Counted from the first letter of the stretch, positions 1 through 5,307 are shown. The stretch is 5,307 nt of DNA from Pseudomonadota bacterium (GCA_023410975.1 JAEYPG010000349.1:1-5307), one strand, 5' to 3'. Numbers and translations: made by a program. Notes: generated by a model not told the origin, from the letters alone.

Positions 1-55
1 GCGCCTTACAGCGCGCCGCGGCCTTCAGGGTGTTAAAGCGGGAACGGGCGCGGGC

Positions 56-1195
56 TTACTTCTCGATCGAGAACTTGCCGCCGCGCGTGACGCTGACGAT
101 GGCCGTCTGCTGCGCGTCGTAGCCCGCCGGGCGGCCGGCCTTGTCGGTGGCGCGGCGGAACTGGAAGTCGCCCGTGGCGCCGCTGTGCTTGGCCTCGGGC
201 AGCGCGTTGCGCAGCGCCAGGCGGTCGGCGGCGAGGTTGCCGCTGAACTTGACCTTCTTCATCGCCTGCGCGGCGATGTAGAGGCCGTCATAGGCCTGGG
301 CGGCGAACTGGTCCGGCGCGGTCTTGAACTTGGAGGTGTAGGCCACCACGAACTTGCGGTTGGCCTCGGACTGGTTCTCGATCGACCAGGGGCTGCCCAC
401 CCACAGGCCTTCGGCCTTGTCCTTGGCCAAGTCGAACACCTTCACGGAGTTCATGCCGTTGCCGCCGATGATGGGCACGTTCAGGCCCAGCTGGCGGGCC
501 TGCACCATGATCGGCGCGCCCTCGGCCAGCAGCGCCGACAGCACGATGGCGTCGGGATTGGTGGCCTTGATCTTGGTGAGCTGCGCCTTGAAGTCCACGT
601 CGCCCTTGGCGAAGGTCTCCGTGGTGGTCACGGGGATCTTCAGGTCTTCCAGCGCCTTCTTGAAGTTGTCGTAGCCGCTCTTGGTGAAGACGTCGTCGTT
701 GCCGTAGAGCACCGCCACCTTCTTCACGCCCGCCTTCTTGGCCGCCATCTTCAGCGTCTCGGGCAGCACGTCGGCCTCGGTGACGGAGTTGCGGAACACG
801 TAGTCGCCGATGGAGGTGATGCCGTCAGCGGTGTTGGAGGTGCCGAACACCACGGTCTTGGCGCCCTGGGCGATGGGGTCGGCAGCCTGCGCGGAGTTGG
901 AGAGCGTGGGGCCGAAGATCATCAGGACCTGGTCCTGGAAGATGAGCTTCTTGAAGACGTTGATCGCCTCTTCCTTCTTGCCCTGCTCGTCTTCGATCAC
1001 CAGCGCGATCTTGTTGCCGTTGACGCCGCCGGCGGCGTTGATCTCGTCAGCCGCAAGCTGGAAGCCGTTGCGGATGGCCACGCCGTACTGCGCCGCGCCG
1101 CCGGACAGGGCCTCGGCCACGCCGACCTTGATGTCGGCCGCCTGGGCCACGGTGGCGGCCACGGCCGCACTCAGGATGGTGAGCAGTTTCTTCAT
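56..1195 (-). CDS. ABC transporter periplasmic substrate-binding protein (LivK-type, branched-chain amino acid family)
   Basis: This 379-residue protein is the periplasmic ligand receptor of an ABC importer of the HAAT/LivK type (Peripla_BP_6-like fold). Residues 1-19 are a Sec signal peptide: two lysines after Met, a hydrophobic core, and an AQA signal peptidase I site before ADIKVG. There is no lipobox cysteine. The mature N-terminus (VGVAEALSGGAAQYG, then AADEINAAGGVNG) is the family hallmark, followed by a first lobe with FGPTLSNSAQAADP and a second with VAVLYGNDD, IIGGNGMN and AQAYDGLYIAAQAM. The length is normal for the family. The ATG at 1195 has an AGGA ribosome binding site a few bases upstream, lying inside a 14-bp palindrome. 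No permease or ATPase gene (livHMGF) is visible; only 55 bp remain downstream, so partners may lie outside or be encoded elsewhere. The ligand cannot be read from sequence: branched-chain amino acids, amides, urea or aromatic acids are all used in this family. Confidence 0.93.
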   Translation of the reverse strand: MKKLLTILSAAVAATVAQAADIKVGVAEALSGGAAQYGVAIRNGFQLAADEINAAGGVNGNKIALVIEDEQGKKEEAINVFKKLIFQDQVLMIFGPTLSNSAQAADPIAQGAKTVVFGTSNTADGITSIGDYVFRNSVTEADVLPETLKMAAKKAGVKKVAVLYGNDDVFTKSGYDNFKKALEDLKIPVTTTETFAKGDVDFKAQLTKIKATNPDAIVLSALLAEGAPIMVQARQLGLNVPIIGGNGMNSVKVFDLAKDKAEGLWVGSPWSIENQSEANRKFVVAYTSKFKTAPDQFAAQAYDGLYIAAQAMKKVKFSGNLAADRLALRNALPEAKHSGATGDFQFRRATDKAGRPAGYDAQQTAIVSVTRGGKFSIEK

Positions 1196-1199
1196 GGGG

Positions 1200-1213
1200 T
1201 CCTACCGGTAGGA
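1200..1213. promoter_or_regulatory. 14-bp perfect palindrome over the ribosome binding site of the substrate-binding protein gene
   Basis: TCCTACCGGTAGGA is its own reverse complement and ends 5 bp before the ATG at 1195. Read on the minus strand it contains the AGGA Shine-Dalgarno element. In RNA it could fold into a 5-bp stem with a CCGG loop that hides the AGGA; in DNA it could be an operator half-site pair. The palindrome is directly seen; any regulatory role is inference. Confidence 0.35.
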
Positions 1214-1225
1214 ATAGGAATGGGC

Positions 1226-1246
1226 GACGGCCGCAAGGCAGCCGTC
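1226..1246 (-). other. Hairpin in the leader region of the substrate-binding protein gene
   Basis: GACGGC (1226-1231) and GCCGTC (1241-1246) form a perfect 6-bp stem around a 9-base loop, 30 bp upstream of the start codon at 1195. On the minus strand no T-run follows it, so it is not a standard terminator. It may be a leader hairpin of the transporter gene. No convincing -35/-10 pair could be assigned in the 152-bp gap (1196-1347). Confidence 0.3.
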
Positions 1247-1299
1247 AGGCAACCGGCGAGTGTACGACGGCAACCAAATGCTTCCGCCGCCGCCACGGC

Positions 1300-1326
1300 G
1301 GCCCCGTGCGCGCGGCGAACGGGGCC
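1300..1326 (-). terminator. GC-rich hairpin downstream of pmbA, possible terminator without T-tract
   Basis: The arms 1300-1307 (GGCCCCGT) and 1319-1326 (ACGGGGCC) pair perfectly over 8 bp with an 11-base loop, beginning about 20 bp after the pmbA stop codon on the minus strand. A further GCCGCC/GGCGGC inverted repeat follows. The sequence after the stem has no run of T on the minus strand, so Rho-independent termination would be weak. The position makes a 3'-end or transcript-stabilising role for pmbA plausible. Confidence 0.4.
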
Positions 1327-1347
1327 TCGCCCAGGGGCTGGGATCGA

Positions 1348-2718
1348 TCAGAGGCCGGCGACCTTCATGCGCTCGATCAGCACCGAGCCGTTGGTCTTGC
1401 TGCCCATGGTGTATTCGTCGGAACCCACGGCCACGATCTGCTTGAACATCTGGCCCAGGTTGCCGGCGATGGTGATTTCCTGCACCGGATGCACGATGCG
1501 CCCGCCCTCGACCCAGAAGCCGGTGGCGCCGCGCGAGTAGTCGCCGGTGACGAAGTTGACGCCCTGCCCCATCAGCTCGATCACGAACAGGCCGCGGCCG
1601 AGCTTGCGCAGCATCTCCTCGAGGTTGTCGCCCGGCTGCGTGAGGCGGCTGGTCAGGCGCAGGTTCTGCGAGCCGCCCGCATGGCCGGTGGTGCGCAGGC
1701 CGAGCTTGCGCGCCGAGTAGCTGGAGAGGAAGTAGCCCTGCGTCACGCCGGCCTCGACCACGGTGCGCTTGCGCGTGGCCACGCCCTCGTCGTCGAAGGG
1801 CGCGCTGCCCTTGCCGCGCAGGATGTGCGGGTCCTCCACGAGGTCCAGGTGCTCGGCCATGGTCTGCTGGCCCAGGCTGTCGTGCAGGAAGGTGGCCTTG
1901 CGGTAGAGCGCGCCGCCGCTGGTGGCCTGCACGTAGCCCCCGACCAGGCCCGAGGCCAGCGTGGACTCGAACAGCACCGGCACCTCGCAGGTGGCGATCT
2001 TGCGGGCCTTCAGGCGCGAGAGCGCGCGCTCGGCGGCGTAGCGGCCCACGGCCTCCGGGCTGGCCATCTCGGAGGCGTTGCGCATGGAGGTGTACCAGTG
2101 GTCGCGCTGCATGTTCTCGCCCCGGCCCGCGATGGGCGCGACCGACAGCGAGTGGCGCGAGCTGGCGTAGCCGCCCTTGAAGCCGCGCGTGTTGGCGGCC
2201 AGGAAGTGCGCCTGCTGCGCCGACACGCCGGCGCCTTCGGAGTTGGTGATGCGGCGGTCGGTGTCGAAGGCGGCCTGCTCGCAGCGGCGCGCGAGCTCGG
2301 CGGCGGCGTCGGCGTCGATGTCCCAGGGGTGGAACAGGTCCAGGTCGCGCCGGGCGTCTTCCGGCGAGACCAGGTCCTGCTCGTCGGGCAGGCCGGCGGC
2401 CGGGTCCTCGGCGGTGAAGCGGGCGATGTCGAAAGCCGCGCGCACGGTCTGCTCCAGCGCGGCGGGCGAGAAGTCGGAGGTGCTGGCGTTGCCGCGGCGC
2501 TGGCCGATGTAGACGCTGATGCCCACCGACTTGTCGCGGTTGCGCTCGACGTTCTCCAGCTCGCCCTTGCGCACCGACACCGACAGGCCCACGCCTTCGG
2601 ACACTTCCACGCCGGCGTCGCTCGCCCCGAGCTTCTTGGCAAGCGTGAGGGCGTCATCGACGATCTGCTCGAACTGCTCGCGGGTGTAGGCGAAAACCGG
2701 TGCGTTGGATCGGGTCAT
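1348..2718 (-). CDS. pmbA: Metallopeptidase subunit PmbA/TldE
   Basis: PmbA (TldE) is the partner of TldD in a cytoplasmic heterodimeric zinc protease that degrades unfolded peptides; in E. coli the pair matures microcin B17 and degrades the CcdA antitoxin. TldD carries the zinc-binding HExxxH motif and PmbA does not, and none is visible here. The chosen 456-residue product aligns by eye along its length with E. coli PmbA (450 residues): VSVRKGELENVERNRDKSVG near the N-terminus, DLDLFHPWDID, SSRHSL near residue 181, YSARKLGLRTTGHAGG, and the C-terminal block at about residues 383-420 with MGQGVNFVTGDYSRG, GFWVEGG and EITIAGNL. The ATG at 2718 is preferred. A 465-residue version from a TTG at 2745 is open, but the added residues (MTHPPSTSL) are not conserved and neither start has a good Shine-Dalgarno. 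tldD is not in the window. The gene diverges from darP, a familiar pmbA-yjgA arrangement. Confidence 0.95.
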   Translation of the reverse strand: MTRSNAPVFAYTREQFEQIVDDALTLAKKLGASDAGVEVSEGVGLSVSVRKGELENVERNRDKSVGISVYIGQRRGNASTSDFSPAALEQTVRAAFDIARFTAEDPAAGLPDEQDLVSPEDARRDLDLFHPWDIDADAAAELARRCEQAAFDTDRRITNSEGAGVSAQQAHFLAANTRGFKGGYASSRHSLSVAPIAGRGENMQRDHWYTSMRNASEMASPEAVGRYAAERALSRLKARKIATCEVPVLFESTLASGLVGGYVQATSGGALYRKATFLHDSLGQQTMAEHLDLVEDPHILRGKGSAPFDDEGVATRKRTVVEAGVTQGYFLSSYSARKLGLRTTGHAGGSQNLRLTSRLTQPGDNLEEMLRKLGRGLFVIELMGQGVNFVTGDYSRGATGFWVEGGRIVHPVQEITIAGNLGQMFKQIVAVGSDEYTMGSKTNGSVLIERMKVAGL

Positions 2719-2783
2719 GAGGGAGGTGCTTGGGGGGTGTGTCAAGGGGCCAGGGCTATCATACCCAGCGCATTTGAATCGCC
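2719..2783. promoter_or_regulatory. Divergent pmbA / darP intergenic region with a shared symmetrical -10-like element
   Basis: The 65 bp between the two divergent start codons must hold signals for both directions unless promoters lie inside the genes. The 7-mer TATCATA (2757-2763) reads as TATCAT on the plus strand (2757-2762) and TATGAT on the minus strand (2763-2758), each close to the sigma-70 -10 consensus. No matching -35 box stands at 16-18 bp on either strand. If used, leaders would be about 15 nt for darP and 30-35 nt for pmbA. This is a weak assignment from motif and position only. Confidence 0.3.
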
Positions 2784-3311
2784 ATGTCCATCCCTGAATC
2801 CGATTTCTCGCCCGACGACGGCGAACGCCCCAGCAAATCCGCCCTCAAGCGCGAGGCCCATGAACTGCAGAAGCTGGGACAGGAGCTCATCGAGCTGCCC
2901 GATGCCCGGCTGGCCGCCATCCCGATGGAGGAGCGCCTGCTCTCCGCGCTCAAGGAGCTCAAGAAGACCAAGTCACACGAGGGCCGCCGGCGCCAGCTCC
3001 AGTACGTGGGCAAGCTCATGCGCTTTGCCGACGTGGAGCCGCTGCGCGAGGCGGTGGCCGCCTTCAAGCTCGGCCACGCGCAGGACGCGGTGAAGCTGCA
3101 CCGCGCCGAGCGCTGGCGCGAGGAGCTGGCCGCCGACTCCGAGGCCGTCACGCGCTGGATGCACACGCATCCGGACAGCGACGCGCAGCGCCTGCGCAGC
3201 CTCATCCGCGCCGCGCAGAAGGACGCCGCCGCCGCCCCCGAGCAGCGCCACGGCCGCGCCTGGCGCGAGCTGTTCCAGTTCATCAAGGCGGAGCTGCGCG
3301 ACGATGAGTGA
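2784..3311 (+). CDS. darP: Ribosome maturation factor DarP (YjgA, DUF615)
   Basis: DarP/YjgA is a small helical protein that binds late precursors of the 50S ribosomal subunit and helps mature the peptidyl transferase centre. The 175-residue length fits the family. Conserved blocks are visible: SKSALKREAHELQKLG (17-32), EGRRRQLQYVGKLMR (66-80) followed by DVEPLREAV, a charged helical middle, and the C-terminal RSLIRAAQKD and WRELFQFI (160-167). The E. coli protein shows the same order (SKSEIKRDAEELKRLG, EGRRRQLQLIGKMLR, DVEPIR, RTLIRNAKKE, RQIFQYL). The acidic N-terminus is also typical. An in-frame TGA at 2775-2777 makes the ATG at 2784 the earliest possible start. No clear Shine-Dalgarno precedes it, so the leader may be very short. 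The stop codon overlaps the start of mog by 8 bp. The gene diverges from pmbA. Confidence 0.95.
   Translation: MSIPESDFSPDDGERPSKSALKREAHELQKLGQELIELPDARLAAIPMEERLLSALKELKKTKSHEGRRRQLQYVGKLMRFADVEPLREAVAAFKLGHAQDAVKLHRAERWREELAADSEAVTRWMHTHPDSDAQRLRSLIRAAQKDAAAAPEQRHGRAWRELFQFIKAELRDDE
3290..3311 (+). promoter_or_regulatory. Translational coupling site: mog ribosome binding site and darP stop/mog start overlap
   Basis: A GGAG element at 3290-3293, inside the end of darP, stands 10 bp before the mog ATG at 3304. The sequence ATGAGTGA holds the mog start (3304-3306) and the darP stop (3309-3311) in different frames. Ribosomes ending darP are therefore placed on the mog start, which suggests coupled translation from one mRNA. 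Confidence 0.6.
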
Positions 3312-3912
3312 AGAAGCCACGAGCAACGAGTTCGATGCGGTGCGCATCGGGCTGGTGTCCATCAGCGACCGCGCCAGCGCCGGCGTCTACCAGGACCAGG
3401 GCCTGCCCGCGCTGCGCGAGTGGCTCGCGCGCGCCGTGCGCAACCCGGTGCAGTGGGTGGAGCGGCTGATCCCCGACGAGCAGGAAGGCATCAGCGCCGC
3501 GCTGCGCGCGCTGGTGGACGACGAGGGCTGCGACCTGGTGCTGACCACCGGCGGCACCGGCCCCGCGCCGCGCGACGTCACGCCGGAGGCCACGCTGGCG
3601 GTGGCGCACAAGGAGATGCCGGGCTTCGGCGAGCAGATGCGCCAGATCAGCCTGCGCTTCGTGCCCACGGCCATCCTCTCGCGCCAGGTGGCGGTGATCC
3701 GCGGCAAGGCGCTGATCATCAACCTGCCCGGGCAGCCCAAGGCCATCGCCGAGACGCTGGAAGGCCTGCCCCAGGCGACGCCGCCGGCCCCGGGCATCTT
3801 CGCCGCGGTGCCCTACTGCATCGACCTCATCGGCGGCCCGTACATCGAGACCGACCCGGCAGTGTGCAAGGCATTCCGGCCGAAGTCGGCGATCCGGCCG
3901 CCCAAGGGCTGA
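3304..3912 (+). CDS. mog: Molybdopterin adenylyltransferase MogA
   Basis: MogA adenylates molybdopterin using Mg-ATP, giving the MPT-AMP intermediate into which MoeA inserts molybdate: the penultimate step of molybdenum cofactor synthesis, in the cytosol. The 202-residue sequence matches E. coli MogA along most of its length: IGLVSISDRASAGVYQDQG, LIPDE (56-59 holds the pair PDE), LTTGGTGPAPRDVTPEAT (80-97), EMPGFGEQMRQISL, FVPTAILSRQV, LPGQPK (141-146), GIFAAVPYCIDL and AFRPKSA. Asp58 and Asp91 correspond to E. coli Asp49 and Asp82, the residues implicated in catalysis, so the enzyme should be active. Compared with E. coli it has about nine extra N-terminal residues (MSEEATSNEFDA) before the first strand. 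It is the last gene of the darP-mog unit, read with darP, and an intrinsic terminator follows 20 bp after the stop. No other moa/moe gene is in the window. The full motif match favours MogA over MoaB. Confidence 0.96.
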   Translation: MSEEATSNEFDAVRIGLVSISDRASAGVYQDQGLPALREWLARAVRNPVQWVERLIPDEQEGISAALRALVDDEGCDLVLTTGGTGPAPRDVTPEATLAVAHKEMPGFGEQMRQISLRFVPTAILSRQVAVIRGKALIINLPGQPKAIAETLEGLPQATPPAPGIFAAVPYCIDLIGGPYIETDPAVCKAFRPKSAIRPPKG

Positions 3913-3932
3913 ACCGCCCGCCCTGACGTGAC

Positions 3933-3965
3933 AACGGCGCCCTCGAGCGCCGTTTTCGTTTTGTT
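3933..3965 (+). terminator. Rho-independent terminator of darP-mog
   Basis: AACGGCGC (3933-3940) pairs perfectly with GCGCCGTT (3947-3954) around the 6-base loop CCTCGA, and the stem runs into a T-rich tail TTTTCGTTTTGTT (3953-3965). It starts 20 bp after the mog stop. On the minus strand no T-run follows the stem (GTCACGTC), so it acts in the mog direction only. Confidence 0.88.
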
Positions 3966-3970
3966 CAACG

Positions 3971-4044
3971 CCGTTCGGGCTGAGCCTGTCGAAGCCCTGC
4001 AGCCCGGTTGGGCCGCGGCCCTTCGACAAGCTCAGGGCGAACGG
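3971..4044. repeat. REP/MITE-like 74-bp imperfect inverted repeat between convergent mog and cysE
   Basis: Left arm 3971-3994 begins CCGTTCGGGCTGAGC and ends TGTCGAAG; right arm 4021-4044 begins CTTCGACAAGCTCAG and ends GGCGAACGG. The arms pair at 21 of 24 positions, with a two-base mismatch at 3978-3979 and one at 3985. A 26-base centre contains CTGCAG and GGCCGCGGCC. From memory, this arm sequence is a widespread intergenic repeat of high-GC proteobacteria, recognisable from spurious translations such as VRAEPVEAL and FALSLSKG. It lies 27 bp past the cysE stop and just beyond the mog terminator, so it could end or stabilise cysE transcripts. No transposase is present. Copy number cannot be judged from one window. 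Confidence 0.8.
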
Positions 4045-4070
4045 GGCAAATGGCGGCTTCAGGAGCCCTG

Positions 4071-4847
4071 CTACTTCACCAGCCGGTTCAGCCGCTCCGC
4101 GTCGAACTGCTCGGTGGTGTGGGCGTCGGCGGGAAGGTTGTCGGCCGGCAGCTCGCGGGCGCGGGCGGAGAGCTTCTCGATCGCCTGCCACAGCAGCGCG
4201 ATCTGGTGCTCGTGGCTGGAGGCGTTGTCGATCAGGCCCTTCATGGCCTGCGCCACCGGGTCGTCACCCTGCGTCACGCCGTAGGCCGAGAAGCCCATCT
4301 TGGCCGCGGCGGCCTCGCGCGCGGCCTCGGCCTCGGCCTGGATCACCCGCGCCGGGTTGCCCACGGCCGTGGCGCCCGGGGGCACCGGCTTGACCACCAC
4401 GGCGCCGGAGCCGATGCGCGCACCCGCCCCCACCGTGAAGCCGCCCAGCACCTGCGCGTTGGCGCCCACGATCACGCCCGCTTCCAGCGTCGGGTGCCGC
4501 TTGGAGCCGCGCGTGAGCGAGGTGCCGCCCAGCGTCACGCCCTGGTAGATGGTGCAGCCGTCGCCGATCTCGGCCGTCTCGCCGATGACCACGCCCATGC
4601 CGTGATCGATGAACACGCGCCGGCCGATCGTGGCGTCGGGGTGGATCTCGATGCCGGTGAAGAAGCGCCCCAGGTGCGAGACGAAGCGTCCCATCCAGCG
4701 CAGGCCGTGCTGCCAGCACCAGTGCGAGGCCTGGTGGAAGATCAGCGCATGCACGCCCGGGTAACAGGTGAGCACCTCCCAGTTGGAGCGCGCGGCAGGG
4801 TCGCGCTCCCGGATGCAGGAGATGGTTTCACGCAGGCGGCTGAACAT
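4071..4847 (-). CDS. cysE: Serine O-acetyltransferase CysE
   Basis: CysE transfers acetyl from acetyl-CoA to L-serine, making O-acetylserine, the committed step of cysteine synthesis in the cytosol. The 258-residue protein is the form with a short N-terminal helical domain (1-63), followed by a left-handed beta-helix of hexapeptide repeats (about 64-168): IEIHPDATIGRRVFIDHGMG, VVIGETAEIGDG, TIYQGVTLGGT, KRHPTLEAGVIVGANAQVLGG, AGARIGSGAVVV, then the PVPPGATAVGNPARV closing motif. His82 (in IDHGMG) and His118 (in KRHP) match E. coli His158 and His193. Glu67 stands where E. coli has catalytic-dyad Asp143; the EIHP form is known in Bacillus-type enzymes. Residues 171-258 form an Ala/Glu-rich, probably helical tail ending LVK, without the terminal isoleucine of E. 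coli CysE. The ATG at 4847 has an AGGGA ribosome binding site at 4862-4858, and no earlier in-frame ATG is near. trmJ lies 83 bp upstream on the same strand. Confidence 0.95.
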   Translation of the reverse strand: MFSRLRETISCIRERDPAARSNWEVLTCYPGVHALIFHQASHWCWQHGLRWMGRFVSHLGRFFTGIEIHPDATIGRRVFIDHGMGVVIGETAEIGDGCTIYQGVTLGGTSLTRGSKRHPTLEAGVIVGANAQVLGGFTVGAGARIGSGAVVVKPVPPGATAVGNPARVIQAEAEAAREAAAAKMGFSAYGVTQGDDPVAQAMKGLIDNASSHEHQIALLWQAIEKLSARARELPADNLPADAHTTEQFDAERLNRLVK

Positions 4848-4919
4848 GGTTATGACTTCCCTGAGGGGTAGCGAAGTGTAGGCAACCCGGACGAACCCTG
4901 TTGCGCGAAGAGCGGCACA

Positions 4920-4938
4920 GCGGCTGCAGGTCAGCCGC
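4920..4938 (-). other. Hairpin spanning the trmJ stop codon
   Basis: GCGGCTG (4920-4926) and CAGCCGC (4932-4938) form a perfect 7-bp stem with a 5-base loop that includes part of the trmJ stop codon (4931-4933). No T-run follows on the minus strand, so this is unlikely to be a full terminator before cysE; it may be an mRNA 3'-end or processing structure, or chance in GC-rich DNA. The rest of the 83-bp gap (4848-4930) has only a poor promoter candidate, TACACT (4880-4875 on the minus strand), without a -35 box. Confidence 0.3.
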
Positions 4939-5307
4939 CGCCCTTGCGCGCGGCGCGCTGCACCGCCCGCGCGATGCCCCTCAGGATGTGCACCTCCTCC
5001 GCCGTGGGCTGCGCCCGGTTGACGAGCTGCTGCAGCCGCGGCAGGAGTTTCTTGGGCGCGGCCGGGTCCAGGAAGCCGATCTCCACCAGCACCTCGCGCC
5101 AGTGCTCCAGCGCGCCCTGCACCGCCACGCCGTCGGCCAGCCGCGCGTCCGGCACGCGCGGCACCACGCCGAAGCCGCCCAGCGCCTGGCGCCAGTCGTA
5201 AGCAATCAATTGCACCGCCTGCGAGAGGTTGAGCGAGCCGTAGTCCGGGTGCGTGGGGACCGACAGGCAGGCGTGGCAGCGGTAGACGTCCTCGTTGCTC
5301 ATGCCGT
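4931..5307 (-). CDS. trmJ: tRNA (cytidine/uridine-32-2'-O-)methyltransferase TrmJ, C-terminal part (5' end outside window)
   Basis: TrmJ is a SPOUT-class, S-adenosylmethionine-dependent methyltransferase that 2'-O-methylates residue 32 of the tRNA anticodon loop. Only about 125 C-terminal codons are visible; E. coli TrmJ has 246. Counting from the Met at 5302, GSLNLSQAVQLIAYDWRQAL (22-41) is the last knot motif of the SPOUT fold, lining the cofactor site (E. coli SSLNLAMAVQVIAYE). It is preceded by a MSNEDVYRCH segment matching E. coli MTNEELQKCH, and followed by the helical C-terminal extension (ALEHWREVLVEIGFLDP, KLLPRLQQLVNRAQPTAEEVHILRGIARAV), which matches the E. coli LFTRARPESQELNILRGIL region. 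The Met at 5302 is internal, not a start: the reading frame stays open to the window edge with a Gly codon before it. A charged RKGGG tail ends the protein. cysE follows 83 bp later, probably co-transcribed. A TrmH-like paralogue is possible but less likely given the C-terminal match. Confidence 0.9.
   Translation of the reverse strand, partial: GMSNEDVYRCHACLSVPTHPDYGSLNLSQAVQLIAYDWRQALGGFGVVPRVPDARLADGVAVQGALEHWREVLVEIGFLDPAAPKKLLPRLQQLVNRAQPTAEEVHILRGIARAVQRAARKGGG

Noticed and set aside
1..55. A possible gene end or terminator at the left edge
   Set aside because: The 55 bp are GC-rich with only short imperfect inverted repeats and no frame that can be identified; nothing is supported.
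185..1540. A 451-codon plus-strand open frame opposite the substrate-binding protein gene
   Set aside because: It has low-complexity His/Gly/Leu/Val composition and crosses the intergenic gap and the end of pmbA; it is a shadow of the real minus-strand gene.
2740..2745. TTGACA on the minus strand as a -35 box for pmbA
   Set aside because: The sequence at the proper spacing (CCTCAT) is a poor -10, and a promoter there would place transcription initiation inside the pmbA coding region.
1306..3093. A 595-codon plus-strand open frame running opposite pmbA
   Set aside because: It is antisense to pmbA, whose protein matches its family along the whole length. The translation is dominated by Ala, Gly, Arg, His and Val with no recognisable domain, as expected for the reverse strand of GC-rich coding DNA.
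3283..4191. A 302-codon minus-strand frame covering mog, the repeat and the end of cysE
   Set aside because: It is antisense to a clear mogA, runs through a terminator and repeat, and contains the FALSLSKG signature of the translated repeat; not a gene.
4008..4871. A 287-codon plus-strand frame opposite cysE
   Set aside because: It starts in the inverted repeat and is antisense to a fully conserved cysE; its composition is that of a reverse-strand shadow.
4875..4890. A promoter for cysE using TTGCCTACACT on the minus strand
   Set aside because: TACACT is a fair -10, but no -35 lies 16-18 bp upstream and the sequence does not fit the sigma-54 pattern; it is mentioned only as a weak candidate.
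1..5307. CRISPR array, tRNA/rRNA, transposase, toxin-antitoxin, phage or defence genes
   Set aside because: No spaced direct repeats, no cloverleaf sequences and no such protein motifs were seen; nearly all DNA is accounted for by six housekeeping or transport genes.

Overview
This window looks like ordinary chromosome from a high-GC betaproteobacterium, most likely Comamonadaceae (Variovorax, Ramlibacter, Acidovorax or Hydrogenophaga type). The support is the strongly GC-rich codon use, the protein similarities, the pmbA / darP / mog arrangement, and an intergenic inverted repeat of a type recalled as common in these genomes. No species call can be made without a database search.

Layout. 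Positions 56-1195 (minus) encode a periplasmic substrate-binding protein of a branched-chain-amino-acid-type ABC transporter. A 152-bp gap with several GC hairpins separates it from pmbA (1348-2718, minus), the TldE half of the TldD/TldE protease. Diverging from pmbA across a 65-bp region are darP/yjgA (2784-3311, plus), a late 50S ribosomal assembly factor, and mog (3304-3912, plus), molybdopterin adenylyltransferase. These two overlap by 8 bp and end at an intrinsic terminator (3933-3965). A 74-bp imperfect inverted repeat (3971-4044) fills the space between the converging mog and cysE. On the minus strand follow cysE (4071-4847), serine O-acetyltransferase, and the C-terminal part of trmJ (4931-5307, cut by the window edge), a tRNA 2'-O-methyltransferase. 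trmJ and cysE probably form one transcription unit reading trmJ then cysE.

Functionally this is a set of housekeeping genes (nutrient uptake, peptide proteolysis, ribosome assembly, molybdenum cofactor, cysteine synthesis, tRNA modification), not a single pathway. I found no mobile element, CRISPR array, phage gene, RNA gene or defence system, and no convincing undescribed system. The items most worth a second look are the 74-bp repeat, the long C-terminal tail of CysE that lacks the terminal isoleucine used by enterobacterial CysE to bind CysK, the palindrome covering the ribosome binding site of the substrate-binding protein, and the tight darP-mog coupling.
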